A program made the position numbers and the translations under genes. From contig JADJET010000018.1 of the NCBI GenBank assembly GCA_016708925.1, forward strand, positions 124,001 through 188,000: a stretch of DNA of 64,000 nucleotides, written 5' to 3'. Every line of letters starts with the position of its first letter. Positions within the stretch are counted from its first letter, which is position 1. Source of the stretch: Gammaproteobacteria bacterium. Lineage in GTDB: Bacteria; Pseudomonadota; Gammaproteobacteria; Pseudomonadales; Porticoccaceae. Shown here in pieces: positions 28,007 to 38,985 of the stretch. A model generated the notes under the pieces. It worked only from the letters and a program-made list of their open reading frames with translations. It ran no database searches and was not told the DNA's origin.

Positions 28007-28810
28007 ATGGCAAATGATCGGTCCGCGGCGTACTTCGAACCGGCACCTGTGCTGGCTGAGGCTGTCGATGCCGATTGGTCCGGTATTGTTGATGCTGTCT
28101 ACTGTATCTCGTTGCAGACCCGGCCGGACCGGATGGCGGCGGCCAACGCTGAAATCACCCGGGTCGGACTGGCGCCGCTGACCACCTTCTACCGTCCACT
28201 TCCACATCCGGAACGGCCCATTCAGGGTATCTGGGAAAGCCATCGCGCCGTGGCTTGCCACGCGCTGGAACGTGGCTTGCGACGCGTGTTGATTCTCGAG
28301 GACGACATACGCTTCAGTCGGCTGCCGACCGCTGCCCGCCGTTCCCGGCTCGCTGCGCAATTGGCTACCTTGCCGGCGGACTGGAATATTTTCTTTCTTG
28401 GTCACTGGCCGTTCCGGGCAAGATTCGTTGCGCGCGATCTGGTGCAGGTGGAGTCCGCCTGCGCGCACGCCTACATTGCCAGCGAGCGTGTGCTGCGGTG
28501 GCTCGCCGAGCGGCCTTTCGGTTTCCGCGATATTGCATTGCGTCGGGGTGCCGGCAAGGGCATCGACTCCGCGTATTCGGTGCTGCCCGGGTGTTTCGCG
28601 GTATTTCCGATGCTGGTGGTGCAGGGTGCAAGCCCGAGCGACCACTTTGCCCATCTGCGCAACAAGGGCGGCCGCAAGTTGCATCACCGGTTGATGCGCT
28701 GGCTACCCGCCGAGCGCTTTTACGCCTTCGGAATGCGGGCGGCGGAAGTCGCGGTAGCGGTACGGGCGTTGCCCAGTTTCTTCCGGGCGCTGGTGCGACG
28801 CCAGCGCTGA
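28007..28810 (+). CDS. Glycosyltransferase family 25 protein
   Basis: Probably adds a sugar to LPS or another surface glycan. The 267-residue protein has VYCISLQTRPDR near its start and the GT25 motif RVLILEDDIRF, whose acidic pair binds the nucleotide sugar and metal. A basic tail follows (MRWLPAERFYAF, then RALVRRQR). ATG 28007 is preferred; GTG 27938 and ATG 27953 are in frame but lack family support. It converges on dapE with 6 bp between stops. Confidence 0.8.
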   Translation: MANDRSAAYFEPAPVLAEAVDADWSGIVDAVYCISLQTRPDRMAAANAEITRVGLAPLTTFYRPLPHPERPIQGIWESHRAVACHALERGLRRVLILEDDIRFSRLPTAARRSRLAAQLATLPADWNIFFLGHWPFRARFVARDLVQVESACAHAYIASERVLRWLAERPFGFRDIALRRGAGKGIDSAYSVLPGCFAVFPMLVVQGASPSDHFAHLRNKGGRKLHHRLMRWLPAERFYAFGMRAAEVAVAVRALPSFFRALVRRQR

Positions 28811-28816
28811 GCGCGG

Positions 28817-29962
28817 CTATCGCGGCACCAGCAGCAAGCGTTCGAGCATATCCCGATAGATTTCCGACAATAACTCCAGATCGGCGACCGCTACCTGCTC
28901 GTCGATTTTATGAATGCTGGCATTGAGCAAACCGAGTTCCACCACCTGGGTGCCGAGGGGCGCGATGAAGCGGCCATCGGAAGTCCCGCCGCCGGTCGAC
29001 AACTCGGTGTGTGTCCCGGTCCGGTCGTGGACCGCGCCGACCGCCGCATTCACCAGATCACCCACGGGCGTCAGGAAGGGTTCGCCGCTGAGCTGCCAGT
29101 CCAGAGCGTACTCGAGCCCGTGGTGGTCGAGAATCGCCTCCGTGCGCGCCTGCAATTGCGCGGCAGTGACGGCGGTGGAAAAACGGAAATTGAACAGCAC
29201 CCGCAGTTCGCCCGGGATGACATTGGTGACACCTTCGCCGGCGGCGATAGTGGAAATCTGGAAACTGGTGGGAGGGAAATGGGCGTTGCCCCGATCCCAG
29301 ATTTCCGCCGCGAGGGCCGCGAGCGCCGGGGCGGCGCGATGGATCGGATTGTCGGCGCGCTCGGGGTAGGCGACGTGGCCCTGGACGCCCCGTACCCGCA
29401 AGCTGCCGTTGAGGGAGCCGCGCCGGCCGTTGCGAATCACATCGCCCAGGGTGGTGCTGCTGGACGGCTCGCCCACCAGGCACCAGTCGGGGATTATTCC
29501 TTGATCGCGCAGCCAGTCCACCACCCGGGCGGTACCGTCGCGCGCCGGGCCTTCTTCGTCGCTGGTGAGCAGAAAGCCGATGCGGCCGGGGTGCTGCGGA
29601 TGGGCGGCGACAAAGGCCTCGACCGCGGTGACCATGGCGGCGAGCGCGCCTTTCATGTCGGCGGCGCCGCGCCCGTAGAGAATGCCGTTCTCGATCTGCG
29701 GCGTGAAGGGCGGATGGCGCCATTCGGATTCGGGACCGGGGGGGACCACGTCGGTATGCCCGGCAAAACAGAACAGCCGACCCGCGTCGCCACGCACCGC
29801 CCAGAGATTGCTGACCTCGCCAAATGGCAGCGGCGTGAGCGCGAACCCGGCGGCCGCCAGGCGCGCGCCCAGCAGATCGAGGCAGCCGGCGTCGGCGGGA
29901 GTGACCGAGGGGCAGTGGATCAGGTCGCAGGCGAGCGCCAGTGTGGACGTCATCGGGTTCAT
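28817..29962 (-). CDS. dapE: Succinyl-diaminopimelate desuccinylase
   Basis: Releases succinate from N-succinyl-LL-diaminopimelate in lysine and cell-wall biosynthesis. The 381-residue protein is a dizinc M20 peptidase relative: [11 protein letters not shown], the bridging Asp in GRGAADMKG, the catalytic Glu pair in TSDEEGPA, and late ligands in [11 protein letters not shown] and NASIHKID. The start is ATG 29962 or 29953; the latter gives [12 protein letters not shown], close to other DapE proteins. It is 26 bp after dapD in the same operon. Confidence 0.94.
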   Translation of the reverse strand: MNPMTSTLALACDLIHCPSVTPADAGCLDLLGARLAAAGFALTPLPFGEVSNLWAVRGDAGRLFCFAGHTDVVPPGPESEWRHPPFTPQIENGILYGRGAADMKGALAAMVTAVEAFVAAHPQHPGRIGFLLTSDEEGPARDGTARVVDWLRDQGIIPDWCLVGEPSSSTTLGDVIRNGRRGSLNGSLRVRGVQGHVAYPERADNPIHRAAPALAALAAEIWDRGNAHFPPTSFQISTIAAGEGVTNVIPGELRVLFNFRFSTAVTAAQLQARTEAILDHHGLEYALDWQLSGEPFLTPVGDLVNAAVGAVHDRTGTHTELSTGGGTSDGRFIAPLGTQVVELGLLNASIHKIDEQVAVADLELLSEIYRDMLERLLLVPR

Positions 29963-29988
29963 CGACACGGGCGCGCCTCGCGCTAACG

Positions 29989-31023
29989 TCAGTTGTGGCT
30001 GTGCAGCGCGGCGTTCAGCGCGACCGCGGTCTGGTTGGTCAGGCATTCCACCGCGCCGGTCTCCGAGTTGCGACGAAACAGCAGATCGGACCGGCCCGCG
30101 AGATCCCGCGCCTTGGCAGTGCCGGCCGGTTGGCGGCGGTCGTCGAGCAGTGTGACTTTGGTGCCGGCGGTGACATAGAGCCCGGCTTCCACGGTGCAGC
30201 GGTCGCCCAGGGGGATGCCGATGCCGGCATTGGCGCCGATCAGGCACTCGCGGCCCACCGAGATCACCAGGTTGCCACCGCCGGACAAGGTCCCCATCGT
30301 CGAGCTGCTGCCGCCGAGGTCCGAGCCGGCGCCGACGAATACGCCGGCGGAGATGCGGCCCTCGACCATGTTCGGTCCTTCGGTGCCGGCATTGAAATTG
30401 ATGAAGCCTTCGTGCATCACGGTGGTGCCTTCGCCCAGATAGGCGCCGAGGCGGACTCGCGCCGTATCGGCGATGCGCACGCCGCTCGGCACCACGTAAT
30501 CCACCAGGCGGGGGAATTTATCGACGCTGTGTACGGTCAGTGCCCGGTCCTGCAAGCGCGCGCGCCATTGTTGCTGCGCCAGTTCGGCCAGATCGATCGC
30601 GCCTTCGCTGGTCCAGGCGACGTTGGGCAGGCGCCCGAATATGCCGGACAGGTCGGTGGCGTGGGGACGCACCAGGCGGTGCGACAGAAAATGCAGCTTC
30701 AGATAGGCTTCCGGCACCGAGGCCGGCGCGGCATTGGTCGCCAGCAGCGTGATGACCGGGGTTCGGGATGCGGCCTTCAATTGGGCGGCTTGTTCCGCCA
30801 GCGCGGGTTCGCCGGCGGCATCGAACACATTGCTGAGCCGCGTCAGCATGGGAATGTCCGCCTGAATCGCGGCGTTGCCACCCTCGTAGTGGATCGCGCG
30901 CGCAATGGCCGCGGTGAGCGCCACCGGAGGATTGACCATCGGATGGGGGTAGAAAATTTCGAGCCAGTCGCCACCGGCATTTTGGGTGCCGAGGCCGAGG
31001 CCCAGGCCATAGAATTCCGCCAT
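29989..31023 (-). CDS. dapD: 2,3,4,5-tetrahydropyridine-2,6-dicarboxylate N-succinyltransferase
   Basis: Succinylates tetrahydrodipicolinate, the step that opens the succinylase route to diaminopimelate. At 344 residues it is the long form found in Pseudomonas rather than the 274-residue E. coli form. The left-handed beta-helix is at ~180-300 ([33 protein letters not shown]). The ATG is preceded by GGAGAATCTC-like sequence. It lies between the yffB-like gene and dapE. Confidence 0.93.
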   Translation of the reverse strand: MAEFYGLGLGLGTQNAGGDWLEIFYPHPMVNPPVALTAAIARAIHYEGGNAAIQADIPMLTRLSNVFDAAGEPALAEQAAQLKAASRTPVITLLATNAAPASVPEAYLKLHFLSHRLVRPHATDLSGIFGRLPNVAWTSEGAIDLAELAQQQWRARLQDRALTVHSVDKFPRLVDYVVPSGVRIADTARVRLGAYLGEGTTVMHEGFINFNAGTEGPNMVEGRISAGVFVGAGSDLGGSSSTMGTLSGGGNLVISVGRECLIGANAGIGIPLGDRCTVEAGLYVTAGTKVTLLDDRRQPAGTAKARDLAGRSDLLFRRNSETGAVECLTNQTAVALNAALHSHN

Positions 31024-31048
31024 TGAGATTCTCCTGTGGTCGCCCCGC

Positions 31049-31398
31049 TCAGGCGGAGCGGAAGATATGTGCGTAGGCTTCGGGACTGAAGCCGAGATAA
31101 ATACGCCCGGCCTGTTCCAGGACCGGACGCCGAATCAGGGTCGGGTGGGCAAGCAGCAGCGCCGCTGCGGTCGCCGCCGAGAGCCGCTCCCGGGTGTTCG
31201 CGTCCAGTTGTCGCCGGTGGTGCCGCGCCGGTTGATGAGTTGCTCCCAGCCCGGTTCGTTCAGCCAGCGCGCGAGGCGCGCGGGCTCCAGGCCGTCGCTG
31301 CGGAAATCGTGGAAGCGATAAGCGATACCTTGGTCGTCGAGCCAGCGCCGCGCCTTTTTGACGGTATCGCAATTGCGGATGCCGTAGACATTGACCAC
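31049..31398 (-). CDS. ArsC/Spx-family protein (YffB-like), frameshifted
   Basis: A ~116-residue thioredoxin-fold protein read in two frames. The start [20 protein letters not shown] (GTG 31398) contains the family Cys in RNCDTVKKA. The end [34 protein letters not shown] is in another frame. Restoring one T between 31215 and 31216 gives the expected RGTTWRQLD. YffB-like proteins resemble arsenate reductases but their substrate is not known. They often accompany dapE, as here. Confidence 0.8.
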
Positions 31399-31466
31399 GC
31401 GCGAACTCACCGGAAAAAGCGGCGGCCAGAATAGCAAATTCGATTGCTTGCCACAGTGGCCGCGGC

Positions 31467-32120
31467 TCAGGCTTTGCGGGTCATGAGCGGGTGTTTCCGG
31501 CGCGGATAACAGGCGCGGCAGATGTCGCAGCGGGTGCCGTCGCAACCCCGCGCGCTGCAATATTCGCGGCCGTAGTAGATGAACTGAAGATGGAGATCGC
31601 GCCAGGATTCCTGCGGGAACAATTGCTTCAGATCGCGCTCGGTGCGCGCGACGCTGCTGCCGTTGCTCAGGCCCCAGCGCTGCGCCAGGCGGTGAATGTG
31701 GGTATCGACGGGAAACGCGGGATGCCCGAAGGCCTGGGACATCACCACGCTCGCGGTCTTGTGGCCGACGCCCGGCAGGCGCTCGAGGGCCGCGAATGAC
31801 GCAGGTACCGCGCCGCCGTGTTCCGCGACCAGGATGTGCGCCAGTTGCACGATTGCTCTGGCTTTTTGCGGCGCGAGGCCGCAGGTCCGGATGAGTGCCT
31901 GAACCTCTTCCACCGCGAGCGCGGCCATTTGTGCGGGCGTATCCGCGCGCGCGAACAGCGCTGGCGTCACCTTGTTCACCCGAGCATCGGTGCACTGGGC
32001 CGACAGCAGCACCGCGATCAGCAGGGTAAAGGGGTCGCGATGATCCAGCGGAATCGGCGGGTCGGGATAGAGCTCCTGCAGGCGCCCGGCGATGTAGCGC
32101 GCCCGTTCGGCCTTGCGCAT
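31467..32120 (-). CDS. nth: Endonuclease III
   Basis: DNA glycosylase/AP lyase that removes oxidised pyrimidines. In 217 residues it has the helix-hairpin-helix [16 protein letters not shown] with the catalytic Lys and the catalytic Asp in FPVDTHIHR. The C-terminal Cys pattern, C-x4-C-x4-C-x2-C-x2-C, differs from the usual C-x6-C-x2-C-x5-C iron-sulfur loop. The ATG overlaps the dapC stop (TGATG). Confidence 0.92.
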   Translation of the reverse strand: MRKAERARYIAGRLQELYPDPPIPLDHRDPFTLLIAVLLSAQCTDARVNKVTPALFARADTPAQMAALAVEEVQALIRTCGLAPQKARAIVQLAHILVAEHGGAVPASFAALERLPGVGHKTASVVMSQAFGHPAFPVDTHIHRLAQRWGLSNGSSVARTERDLKQLFPQESWRDLHLQFIYYGREYCSARGCDGTRCDICRACYPRRKHPLMTRKA

Positions 32121-33316
32121 CAGCCGCTTTCCAGCAGCCGCCGGATGCGGATTGCGGCTTCGCGACACTGCGCCAGCGGGGCCACCAGCGCGATGCGCAC
32201 CCGGTGCGCGCCGGGATTCACGCCATCGCCGCCGGTGCGCGCCAGGTAGCGGCCCGGCACCACGGTGACGTGCTGCTCGGCCAGCAGGCGGCGGGTGAAG
32301 GTCTCGTCGTCGATCGGCGTGCGCGGCCAGAGATAGAAGCCGGCACCCGGCCGTGCGACATCCAGGTGTCCCACGAGGATTTCCAGCACCGCGTCGAATT
32401 TTTCGCAATACAGGCGGCGGTTTTCCCGCACATGGGCTTCGTCCGCCCAGGCGGCGACGCTGGCCAGCTGGGAAGGCAGCGACATGGCGCAGCCGTGATA
32501 GGTGCGATAGCGCAGGAACTGTTCGAGGATGTCCGCATCGCCCGCCACGAAGCCCGAGCGCAGCCCGGGCAGGTTGGAGCGCTTGGATAGACTGTGGAAC
32601 ACCACGCAGCGGCGGAAGTCGTCACGACCGAGTTCCGCACAGGCTTGCAGCAGACCCGGCGGGGGGCTGTCTTCGTCGCCATGGATTTCGGAGTAGCACT
32701 CGTCGCTGGCGATGATGAAATCGTGCGCGTCGGCGAGCGCGATGAGTTGCTTCAGGGTCGCGACTGGCGTCACCGCGCCGGTGGGATTGCCGGGCGAGCA
32801 GATGTACAGCAATTGGCAGCGCTGCCAGACAGCGGCCGGCACGGCGGCGTAATCCGGCGCGAACCCGGTGGCGGCGGTGCAGGGCAGCAAATGCGTGGCC
32901 GCCCCGGCGAGCAGCGCCGCGCCTTCGTAGATCTGATAGAAAGGATTGGGCATCACCACCAGCGCCTCGGCGCGCGGGTCGATCACGCACTGGGCAAAGG
33001 CGAACAGTGCTTCACGGGTGCCGTTGACCGGCAGTACTTCGCGCTCCGGATCGGGTGCCGCGTTGAGCACAAAGCGGCGCAGGAGCCACGCGCTGATTCC
33101 GGCGCGCAGTTCGGCGCTGCCCTTGGTCGCGGGGTAGACCGCCAGTTGTTCCAGATTGTCGGCGAGCACCTGGCGGACGAAGGCGGGCGCCGGATGTTTC
33201 GGCTCGCCCACGGACAGATCAATGGCCGCCAGCCCCCGGGGCGGCGTAACCCCCGCGAGCAGGCGTCGCAGTTTTTCGAAGGGATAGGGCTGGAGCTGGC
33301 GCAGATGGGGATTCAT
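32120..33316 (-). CDS. dapC: Succinyldiaminopimelate transaminase
   Basis: PLP enzyme making N-succinyl-LL-2,6-diaminopimelate, the step between DapD and DapE. The 398-residue protein starts [17 protein letters not shown], typical of proteobacterial DapC, and has [18 protein letters not shown] and the PLP Lys in [16 protein letters not shown]. It lies 31 bp after glnD and overlaps nth by one base. Its place beside dapD and dapE supports the DapC name over other class I transaminases. Confidence 0.92.
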   Translation of the reverse strand: MNPHLRQLQPYPFEKLRRLLAGVTPPRGLAAIDLSVGEPKHPAPAFVRQVLADNLEQLAVYPATKGSAELRAGISAWLLRRFVLNAAPDPEREVLPVNGTREALFAFAQCVIDPRAEALVVMPNPFYQIYEGAALLAGAATHLLPCTAATGFAPDYAAVPAAVWQRCQLLYICSPGNPTGAVTPVATLKQLIALADAHDFIIASDECYSEIHGDEDSPPPGLLQACAELGRDDFRRCVVFHSLSKRSNLPGLRSGFVAGDADILEQFLRYRTYHGCAMSLPSQLASVAAWADEAHVRENRRLYCEKFDAVLEILVGHLDVARPGAGFYLWPRTPIDDETFTRRLLAEQHVTVVPGRYLARTGGDGVNPGAHRVRIALVAPLAQCREAAIRIRRLLESG

Positions 33317-33347
33317 CGTTGAACCTGGTAAGGGAGTAAACCGGGAG

Positions 33348-36059
33348 TCAGGCGCGCAGCGGCATTTCGCGCAGTGCGTCGGTGGCGGCGATCTCCTCGC
33401 GATTGCGCTGATCCAGTTCGGCGCAGATGCGGGTGCGCAGTTGTTCGCAGAGATCCTGATCGCACAGCGGGAGGCCATCGGCCCGGGTGACGTAAAAACT
33501 GTCCTCGACCCGCTCGCCCAGGGTGGCGATCTTGGCGCTGTGCACGGTGAGCCGGCACTCCAGAAAAATCCGGCCCAGGTGCGCCAGCAGGCCGGGGCGG
33601 TCGGGGGTCAGCACCATGATCCGGGTCTGGCCGTGTTCGTCGTTGTTGATGAAGGCGGCGGTTCCCGTGGTCAGTTGCTTGAACTGCCGGGATACCCGGC
33701 GATTGGGCTTGGGCAGCGCCGCCATGGGGTCGGTGAGAATGTCCCGCAGCGCGCGCGTGACCTGCCGCACCCGCTGGGTGTTGTCGGCAAAGGCCTGGCC
33801 GCAGTCGTCGAGGGCGTAGAACAGATTCAGCGTGCGCCCTTCGCCTGGCGCATAGAGGCGCGCATCGACCACGTTGAGGTTGAGCAGATCGAGGGCGGCG
33901 GCAATTTTGGAGAACACGTTGTCGATGCCGCTCGTATAAACGAATACGCGGGTCGCCGTGGCGTCTTCGACACCGGCGTTTTCGAGATAGATGAGCGGAT
34001 TTTTGCCTTCCTGTTCCCACACCTGTCGGGTGCAGCGGCTGATGGCCGAAGCTTTTTCCTTGAGAAAGAAATCGTCGCCGATCTCGCCCCAGATGGCGCG
34101 GCAGCGGGCTTCGGAAATGCCCTCGGCAGCGAGCAGTTCCAGTGCTTCGGTGCGCGAACTTTCGATCCACTCGAGACGATTGACCGGATTTTCCAGGCCG
34201 CGCGCCAGCGCATCGCGGGTCGCCAGATAGAGCTGGCGCATCAGGGCGCCTTTCCACTGATTCCACAGGGTCGGGTTGGTGGCATTCATGTCCGCCACCG
34301 TGAGCGTGAAGAGATAATCGAGATGGATCTGGTCGCCCATCAGGCGCGCGAAACGGTGGATCACATCCGGGTCGTCGATATCCTCGCGCTGCGAGGTGGC
34401 GGACATCAGCAGATGATGTTCCACCAGCCAGGTGACCAGCCGGACTTCCTGCTCGTTGAAATCGTGCCGGCGTGCGAACAGGGCCGCGTCGGTTGCGCCG
34501 AGCTGGGAGTGGTCGCCGCCGCGGCCCTTGGCGATATCGTGGTAGAGCCCGGCGACATAGAGCAGCTCCGGCTTGGGCAGGTTTTTGCAGACATGGGAGG
34601 CGATCGGAAAGCGTTCCGCTTCGCTCTGGTTCGCCAGGCGACGCATGTTGCGGACCACCTGGATGGTGTGGGCGTCCACCGGGTAGACGTGAAACAGGTC
34701 GTGCTGCATCTGGCCGACGATGCGGCCGAACTCGGGCAGATACGAGCCCAGGATTCCGTAGCGGGTCATGCGTTGCAGCTGGTTCGACAGGTTTCCCTTG
34801 CATTCCAGCAGGCGCACGAAGAGTGCGTGGTTGCGCGGATCGTTGCGGAATTCGGCGTCGATGCGCCATTGATTGCTGAGAATCTGGCGGATGGTGGTCG
34901 AGCGCAGATCCAGGATTTCGGGGTCTTCGCCGAGCAGTACGAAAACTTCCAGCAGGGCCGAGGGTTCGCGTTCGAACATGTCCGGGGCGGTGGTCTCGAG
35001 GTGGTCGTTGCGAATCTGAAAGCGGTCGTTCAGCCGGGTGATGCGGGCGCCACGGCCGCGGTGCAGGATTTCCTCGTCCAGGTATTGCAGCAGCATGTCG
35101 TTGAGACGCCGCACGGTCATCACGGTGCGGTAGTAGCGCTGCATGAACTGCTCGACCGCGAGGCTCTGGGGCGTATCCCGATAGCCGAACTTTTCCGCCA
35201 GGCGGCGCTGGTGGTCGAAGTACAGGCATTCCTCGGCGCGCCCGGCCAGCAGGTGCAGGCCGTAGCGGACCCGCCAGAGGAATTCCTCGCTTTCGCGCAG
35301 TTGCGAGTACTCCTCGCGGGTCAGCAGATCGCCGTTGGCGAGCGTTTCCAGCGAGGTGATGCCGAAGTGGCGATGGGCGATCCAGTGGATGGTCTGGATG
35401 TCGCGCAGACCGCCCGGCGCTTCCTTGATGTTGGGTTCTAGGTTGTATTCGGTATTGCCGTGGCGCTCGTGGCGCTCGCGCTGCTCATCGCGCTTGGCGC
35501 GGAAAAAGCGCTGGGACGGCCAGATTTTGTCGGGCCCGGTTTTCGCCAGCATGGCCTGCTCCAGCGCCCGGTTGCCGGCGATCGTGCGGGTCTCCATCAG
35601 GTTGGTCGCCACCGTGATGTCGGCGCGCGCCACCCGAACGCAGTCGCTCAGGGTGCGCGCGCTGTGACCAATGTTGAACTGCAAGTCCCAGAGCGCCGCC
35701 AGAAATCCGGCGATACTGTCACGGTAGCGGTCCAGCTTGCGCCGGCGAGTCAGGATCAGCAGGTCGATGTCGGAGTGCGGGTGTAGTTCGCCACGCCCAT
35801 AGCCGCCGACCGCAATCAGGGCGATGTCGTCGTCCCAGGTAAAGCGCCCCCACATGGCGGCGACCACCTGGTCCATGAACGCTGCCCGTTCGGCGACCAG
35901 CAGGCGCACGGGCTCGCCGCCGCGGTAGCGCAGATCGAAGGACTCGCAGGCCTCCTGCACCGCTTTGCGGCAGGCCGGAAGGGATGCGGCGGGATCGAGG
36001 CGGGCCGCCAGATCGGCGGTTACCGGCGAGCAATCGAGACCGGGTTGACGCAGTGGCAT
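33348..36059 (-). CDS. glnD: PII uridylyltransferase/uridylyl-removing enzyme GlnD
   Basis: Senses glutamine and modifies PII proteins. The 903 residues show the full layout: nucleotidyltransferase ~85-180 (GGYGRGELHPHSDIDLLIL), GlnD-specific helical region, HD domain ~470-590 (YHDIAKGRGGDHS), and two ACT domains in the last ~200 residues (VFVYTSGIDNVFSKIAA and MVLTPDRPGLLAHLGRIF). All active-site Asp and His residues named are present, so both activities should be intact. It converges with map's direction, on the same strand just downstream of it. Confidence 0.96.
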   Translation of the reverse strand: MPLRQPGLDCSPVTADLAARLDPAASLPACRKAVQEACESFDLRYRGGEPVRLLVAERAAFMDQVVAAMWGRFTWDDDIALIAVGGYGRGELHPHSDIDLLILTRRRKLDRYRDSIAGFLAALWDLQFNIGHSARTLSDCVRVARADITVATNLMETRTIAGNRALEQAMLAKTGPDKIWPSQRFFRAKRDEQRERHERHGNTEYNLEPNIKEAPGGLRDIQTIHWIAHRHFGITSLETLANGDLLTREEYSQLRESEEFLWRVRYGLHLLAGRAEECLYFDHQRRLAEKFGYRDTPQSLAVEQFMQRYYRTVMTVRRLNDMLLQYLDEEILHRGRGARITRLNDRFQIRNDHLETTAPDMFEREPSALLEVFVLLGEDPEILDLRSTTIRQILSNQWRIDAEFRNDPRNHALFVRLLECKGNLSNQLQRMTRYGILGSYLPEFGRIVGQMQHDLFHVYPVDAHTIQVVRNMRRLANQSEAERFPIASHVCKNLPKPELLYVAGLYHDIAKGRGGDHSQLGATDAALFARRHDFNEQEVRLVTWLVEHHLLMSATSQREDIDDPDVIHRFARLMGDQIHLDYLFTLTVADMNATNPTLWNQWKGALMRQLYLATRDALARGLENPVNRLEWIESSRTEALELLAAEGISEARCRAIWGEIGDDFFLKEKASAISRCTRQVWEQEGKNPLIYLENAGVEDATATRVFVYTSGIDNVFSKIAAALDLLNLNVVDARLYAPGEGRTLNLFYALDDCGQAFADNTQRVRQVTRALRDILTDPMAALPKPNRRVSRQFKQLTTGTAAFINNDEHGQTRIMVLTPDRPGLLAHLGRIFLECRLTVHSAKIATLGERVEDSFYVTRADGLPLCDQDLCEQLRTRICAELDQRNREEIAATDALREMPLRA

Positions 36060-36076
36060 GAGCGGCGGCCGGCGGG

Positions 36077-36851
36077 TCAGGGGAAGATTTCGTCGCGGCG
36101 CGCGGTGAGGACTTCAACCCCGGTCGCGGTGACGGCCACGGTGTGTTCCCACTGCGCCGAGAGGCGGCCATCGCGGGTTTCGACGGTCCAGCCGTCGGGC
36201 TTGAGCCGGGTGTGGTGCTTGCCGGCGTTGATCATGGGTTCGATGGTAAACACCATGCCTTCCTCCAGCACCAGCCCGGTACCCGGCTGTCCATAGTGCA
36301 GCACTTGCGGATCTTCGTGGAACTGCCGGCCGATGCCATGGCCGCAATATTCCCGCACCACGGAGTAATAGTTGCCCTCGGCATGTTGCTGGATGATGTG
36401 GCCGATGTCGCCCAGCCGGCACCCGGGGCGCACCAGGGCGATGGCCCGATACAGGCATTCCCGGGCTATGCGCATCAGGCGTTCGGCGTGCTCCGGCCAC
36501 CTTGCCGATGGCGAACATCATGCTGGTATCGCCGTGAAAACCGTCCTTGATGACGGTGATGTCCATGTTGATGATGTCGCCGCTCTTGAGCGCGCGCTGG
36601 GCCGACGGAATGCCGTGACACACCACCTGGTTGATGGACGTGCAGATGGACTTGGGGAAGCTGCGGTAATTGAGCGGCGCCAGGATAGCGTGCTGGACAC
36701 TGACCATGTAGTCATGGCAAATGCGATCCAGCTCCGCCGTCGTGATGCCGGCCTCCATATGGGGTGCGATCATTTCCAGCACTTCCGCCGCCAGTCGCCC
36801 GGCGACGCGCATGCGTTCGATTTCCGCCGGGGTCTTGATGCTGACGGCCAT
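36077..36851 (-). CDS. map: Methionine aminopeptidase type I, frameshifted
   Basis: Removes the initiator Met. The two frames together encode ~257 residues. The first runs from MAVSIKTPAEIERMR to GDTSMMFAIGKVA; the second from EHAERLMRIARECLY through GHGIGRQFHEDP, EEGMVFTIEP and WEHTVAVT to 36077. Metal ligands D, D, H, E, E are all present across both. One extra base in the CC pair at 36493-36494 explains the break. map is essential in bacteria with a single copy, so a sequencing error is more likely than a dead gene. It is divergent from rpsB, as in E. coli. Confidence 0.9.
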
Positions 36852-36972
36852 GGTCTGAGCGTGTTTCGGGAAGGTGGCCAGTGTACCCGATGTCCGCCCC
36901 GTGGTCGCTGCGACGGCCGCCCGGATGCCAGCACCGCGCCGGGATTGGCGCCACTTTCGCCGCTCTTTGTGG

Positions 36973-37115
36973 TATAAAGCCGACCGCCCTTTCGGGGGCG
37001 GTCACCGCGCACTGTGCGCTAACGCCACACACATACCGGCACATTGGTCCTGGGTGCCCTTCGGGGTTGGACGATGGGGTATGTGGAGGTTCAACCCAAA
37101 ACAGAGGAAAACGCT
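36973..37115 (+). promoter_or_regulatory. rpsB promoter region and structured leader
   Basis: TATAAA at 36973-36978 is a likely -10. The ~130-nt leader that follows contains hairpins GACCGCCC/GGGCGGTC (36982-37003) and GCGCA/TGCGC (37007-37019), plus a CCTTCGG-centred hairpin near 37056. In E. coli, S2 binds its own leader to control rpsB-tsf, so an autoregulatory element here is plausible but unproven. Confidence 0.45.
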
Positions 37116-37880
37116 ATGACCACTGTCAGCATGCGCGACATGTTGCAGGCGGGTGTCCACTTCGGCCACCAGACCCGCTACTGGAACCCCAAGATGCGCC
37201 CTTATATCTTTGGCGCGCGCAACAAGATTCACATCATCAACCTCGAGCACACGGTGCCGGCCTTCAACGGGGCTCTGGAGCAGGTGCGCCAGATCGCCGC
37301 GCGCGGCAACAAGCTCGTTTTCGTGGGCACCAAGCGCGCCGCGCAAAAGCTGGTCAAGGAGCAGGCCGAGCGTTGTGGCATGCCGTATGTCAGCCATCGC
37401 TGGCTGGGCGGCATGCTCACCAACTACAAAACGATCCGCACCTCGATTCGTCACTACCGCGAGCTGGAACAGCAGCGCGATGACGGTACTTTCGACAAGC
37501 TCACCAAAAAAGAAGCGCTGAACCGCACGCGCATGATGGAGAAGCTTGAGCGCTCCATCGGCGGCATCAAGGACATGGGCGGACTGCCCGATGCGCTGTT
37601 CGTGATTGATGTCGACCACGAGCGGATCGCGGTCCAGGAGGCCAACAAACTGGGCATCCCGGTGATCGGCGTGGTGGACACCAACAGCAATCCGGACGGG
37701 GTCGATGTGGTGATTCCCGGCAACGACGATGCCATCCGTGCGATCAAGCTGTACACCGAAGCAGTCGCCAACGCGGTGCTGCTGGGCCGGGCCGTGGTTT
37801 CCCCCGGAATGGCGCGGGACGAGTTTGTCGAGGTGGTTGAGTCTGAACTGGTTGTCGCCGGCGATAGTCAGAACGGATAG
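37116..37880 (+). CDS. rpsB: 30S ribosomal protein S2
   Basis: A 254-residue S2 protein. Characteristic stretches are [20 protein letters not shown] at the start, [12 protein letters not shown] in the middle, and [18 protein letters not shown] and [12 protein letters not shown] later. AGAGGAAA sits 7 nt before ATG 37116. It is followed by tsf after a 204-bp gap that holds a hairpin. Confidence 0.97.
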   Translation: MTTVSMRDMLQAGVHFGHQTRYWNPKMRPYIFGARNKIHIINLEHTVPAFNGALEQVRQIAARGNKLVFVGTKRAAQKLVKEQAERCGMPYVSHRWLGGMLTNYKTIRTSIRHYRELEQQRDDGTFDKLTKKEALNRTRMMEKLERSIGGIKDMGGLPDALFVIDVDHERIAVQEANKLGIPVIGVVDTNSNPDGVDVVIPGNDDAIRAIKLYTEAVANAVLLGRAVVSPGMARDEFVEVVESELVVAGDSQNG

Positions 37881-37916
37881 ACAGAGTTCCCCCCGCGAGC
37901 CGGGCTTTGGGGGAGA

Positions 37917-37938
37917 GGGGGCTTTGCCCCCTTTCTTT
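37917..37938 (+). terminator. Attenuator-like hairpin between rpsB and tsf
   Basis: GGGGGC and GCCCCC pair around TTT (37917-37931) and are followed by TTTCTTT. The position between rpsB and tsf suggests partial termination, as known for rpsB-tsf in E. coli. The stem is short, so strength is uncertain. Confidence 0.6.
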
Positions 37939-38084
37939 GCTTTGTCCCCGGTGACCGAGGGCTTGAGACGCGGTTCAGTCGACCGCATCGCCCGGCTTGG
38001 CACGGGCGGTTGACATCGAACGCATCGGCCCGAATTTGATCAAGAATATGGATAAATCCCTGCGGGGATTATGGAGGCGACACC

Positions 38085-38951
38085 ATGACGACAATCAGCG
38101 CAGCGCTGGTGAAAGACCTTCGCGAACGCACCGGGCTTCCCATGATGGAGTGCAAGAAAGCGCTTCAGGAAGCCGCCGGCGACATCGAAGCGGCGATTGA
38201 AAATCTGCGTAAATCCAGTGGCATGAAAGCCGCGAAGAAAGCCAGCCGTACGGCGGCCGATGGCGTGATCGCAGCGCGGATGGCGGCGGACGGCAGTTGT
38301 GGCATGTTGCTGGAAGTGAATTCGGAAACCGATTTTGTGGCGCGGGACGCGAATTTTCTGGGTTTTGTCGGCCGCGTGGCGGACCGGGCATTTTCCGAGC
38401 GTTCCGAGGACATCGCGGCGATCATGGCGGGCGAGCTCGAAGAAGCCCGCCAGGCGCTGGTGCAGAAGATTGGTGAAAACATCGGCGCACGGCGCGCGCG
38501 CGTACTCGAGGCGGCGGTGGTGGGCGACTACGTCCACAGCAACAACCGCATCGGGGTGCTGGTCGGGCTCACCGGCGGCTCGCGCGAGCTGGCCCGCGAC
38601 ATCGCCATGCATGTGGCGGCGGTCAATCCGCAGGTAGCCAAGCCTGAACAGATGCCGGCCGAGCTCATCGCCAAGGAGCGCGAAATTTACGCGGCTCAGG
38701 CGCGCGCGAGCGGCAAGCCGGAAGAAATCATCCAGAAAATGATCGCCGGGCGCGTGAACAAGTTTCTGGCCGAATCCAGTCTGGTCGAGCAGCCGTTTGT
38801 CAAAGATCCCGAACTGACGGTCGGCAAGCTGCTGAAAAGCGCCGGTGCCGACATCGTGGGCTTTGTGCGCTTCGAAGTCGGCGAAGGCATCCAGGTCGAG
38901 GTCACCGATTTTGCCGCCGAAGTCGCGGCCCAGGTGCAGGCGTCGCGCTGA
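38085..38951 (+). CDS. tsf: Elongation factor Ts
   Basis: Nucleotide exchange factor for EF-Tu. The 288 residues begin with the UBA-like domain ([19 protein letters not shown], the strict family motif) and continue with the TDFVAR core that inserts into EF-Tu. A strong GGAGGCG site precedes the ATG. The order rpsB-tsf-pyrH-frr is kept. Confidence 0.97.
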   Translation: MTTISAALVKDLRERTGLPMMECKKALQEAAGDIEAAIENLRKSSGMKAAKKASRTAADGVIAARMAADGSCGMLLEVNSETDFVARDANFLGFVGRVADRAFSERSEDIAAIMAGELEEARQALVQKIGENIGARRARVLEAAVVGDYVHSNNRIGVLVGLTGGSRELARDIAMHVAAVNPQVAKPEQMPAELIAKEREIYAAQARASGKPEEIIQKMIAGRVNKFLAESSLVEQPFVKDPELTVGKLLKSAGADIVGFVRFEVGEGIQVEVTDFAAEVAAQVQASR

Positions 38952-38985
38952 ACCGGCACGGACTCCAACCATCCCGAGCAAACGT

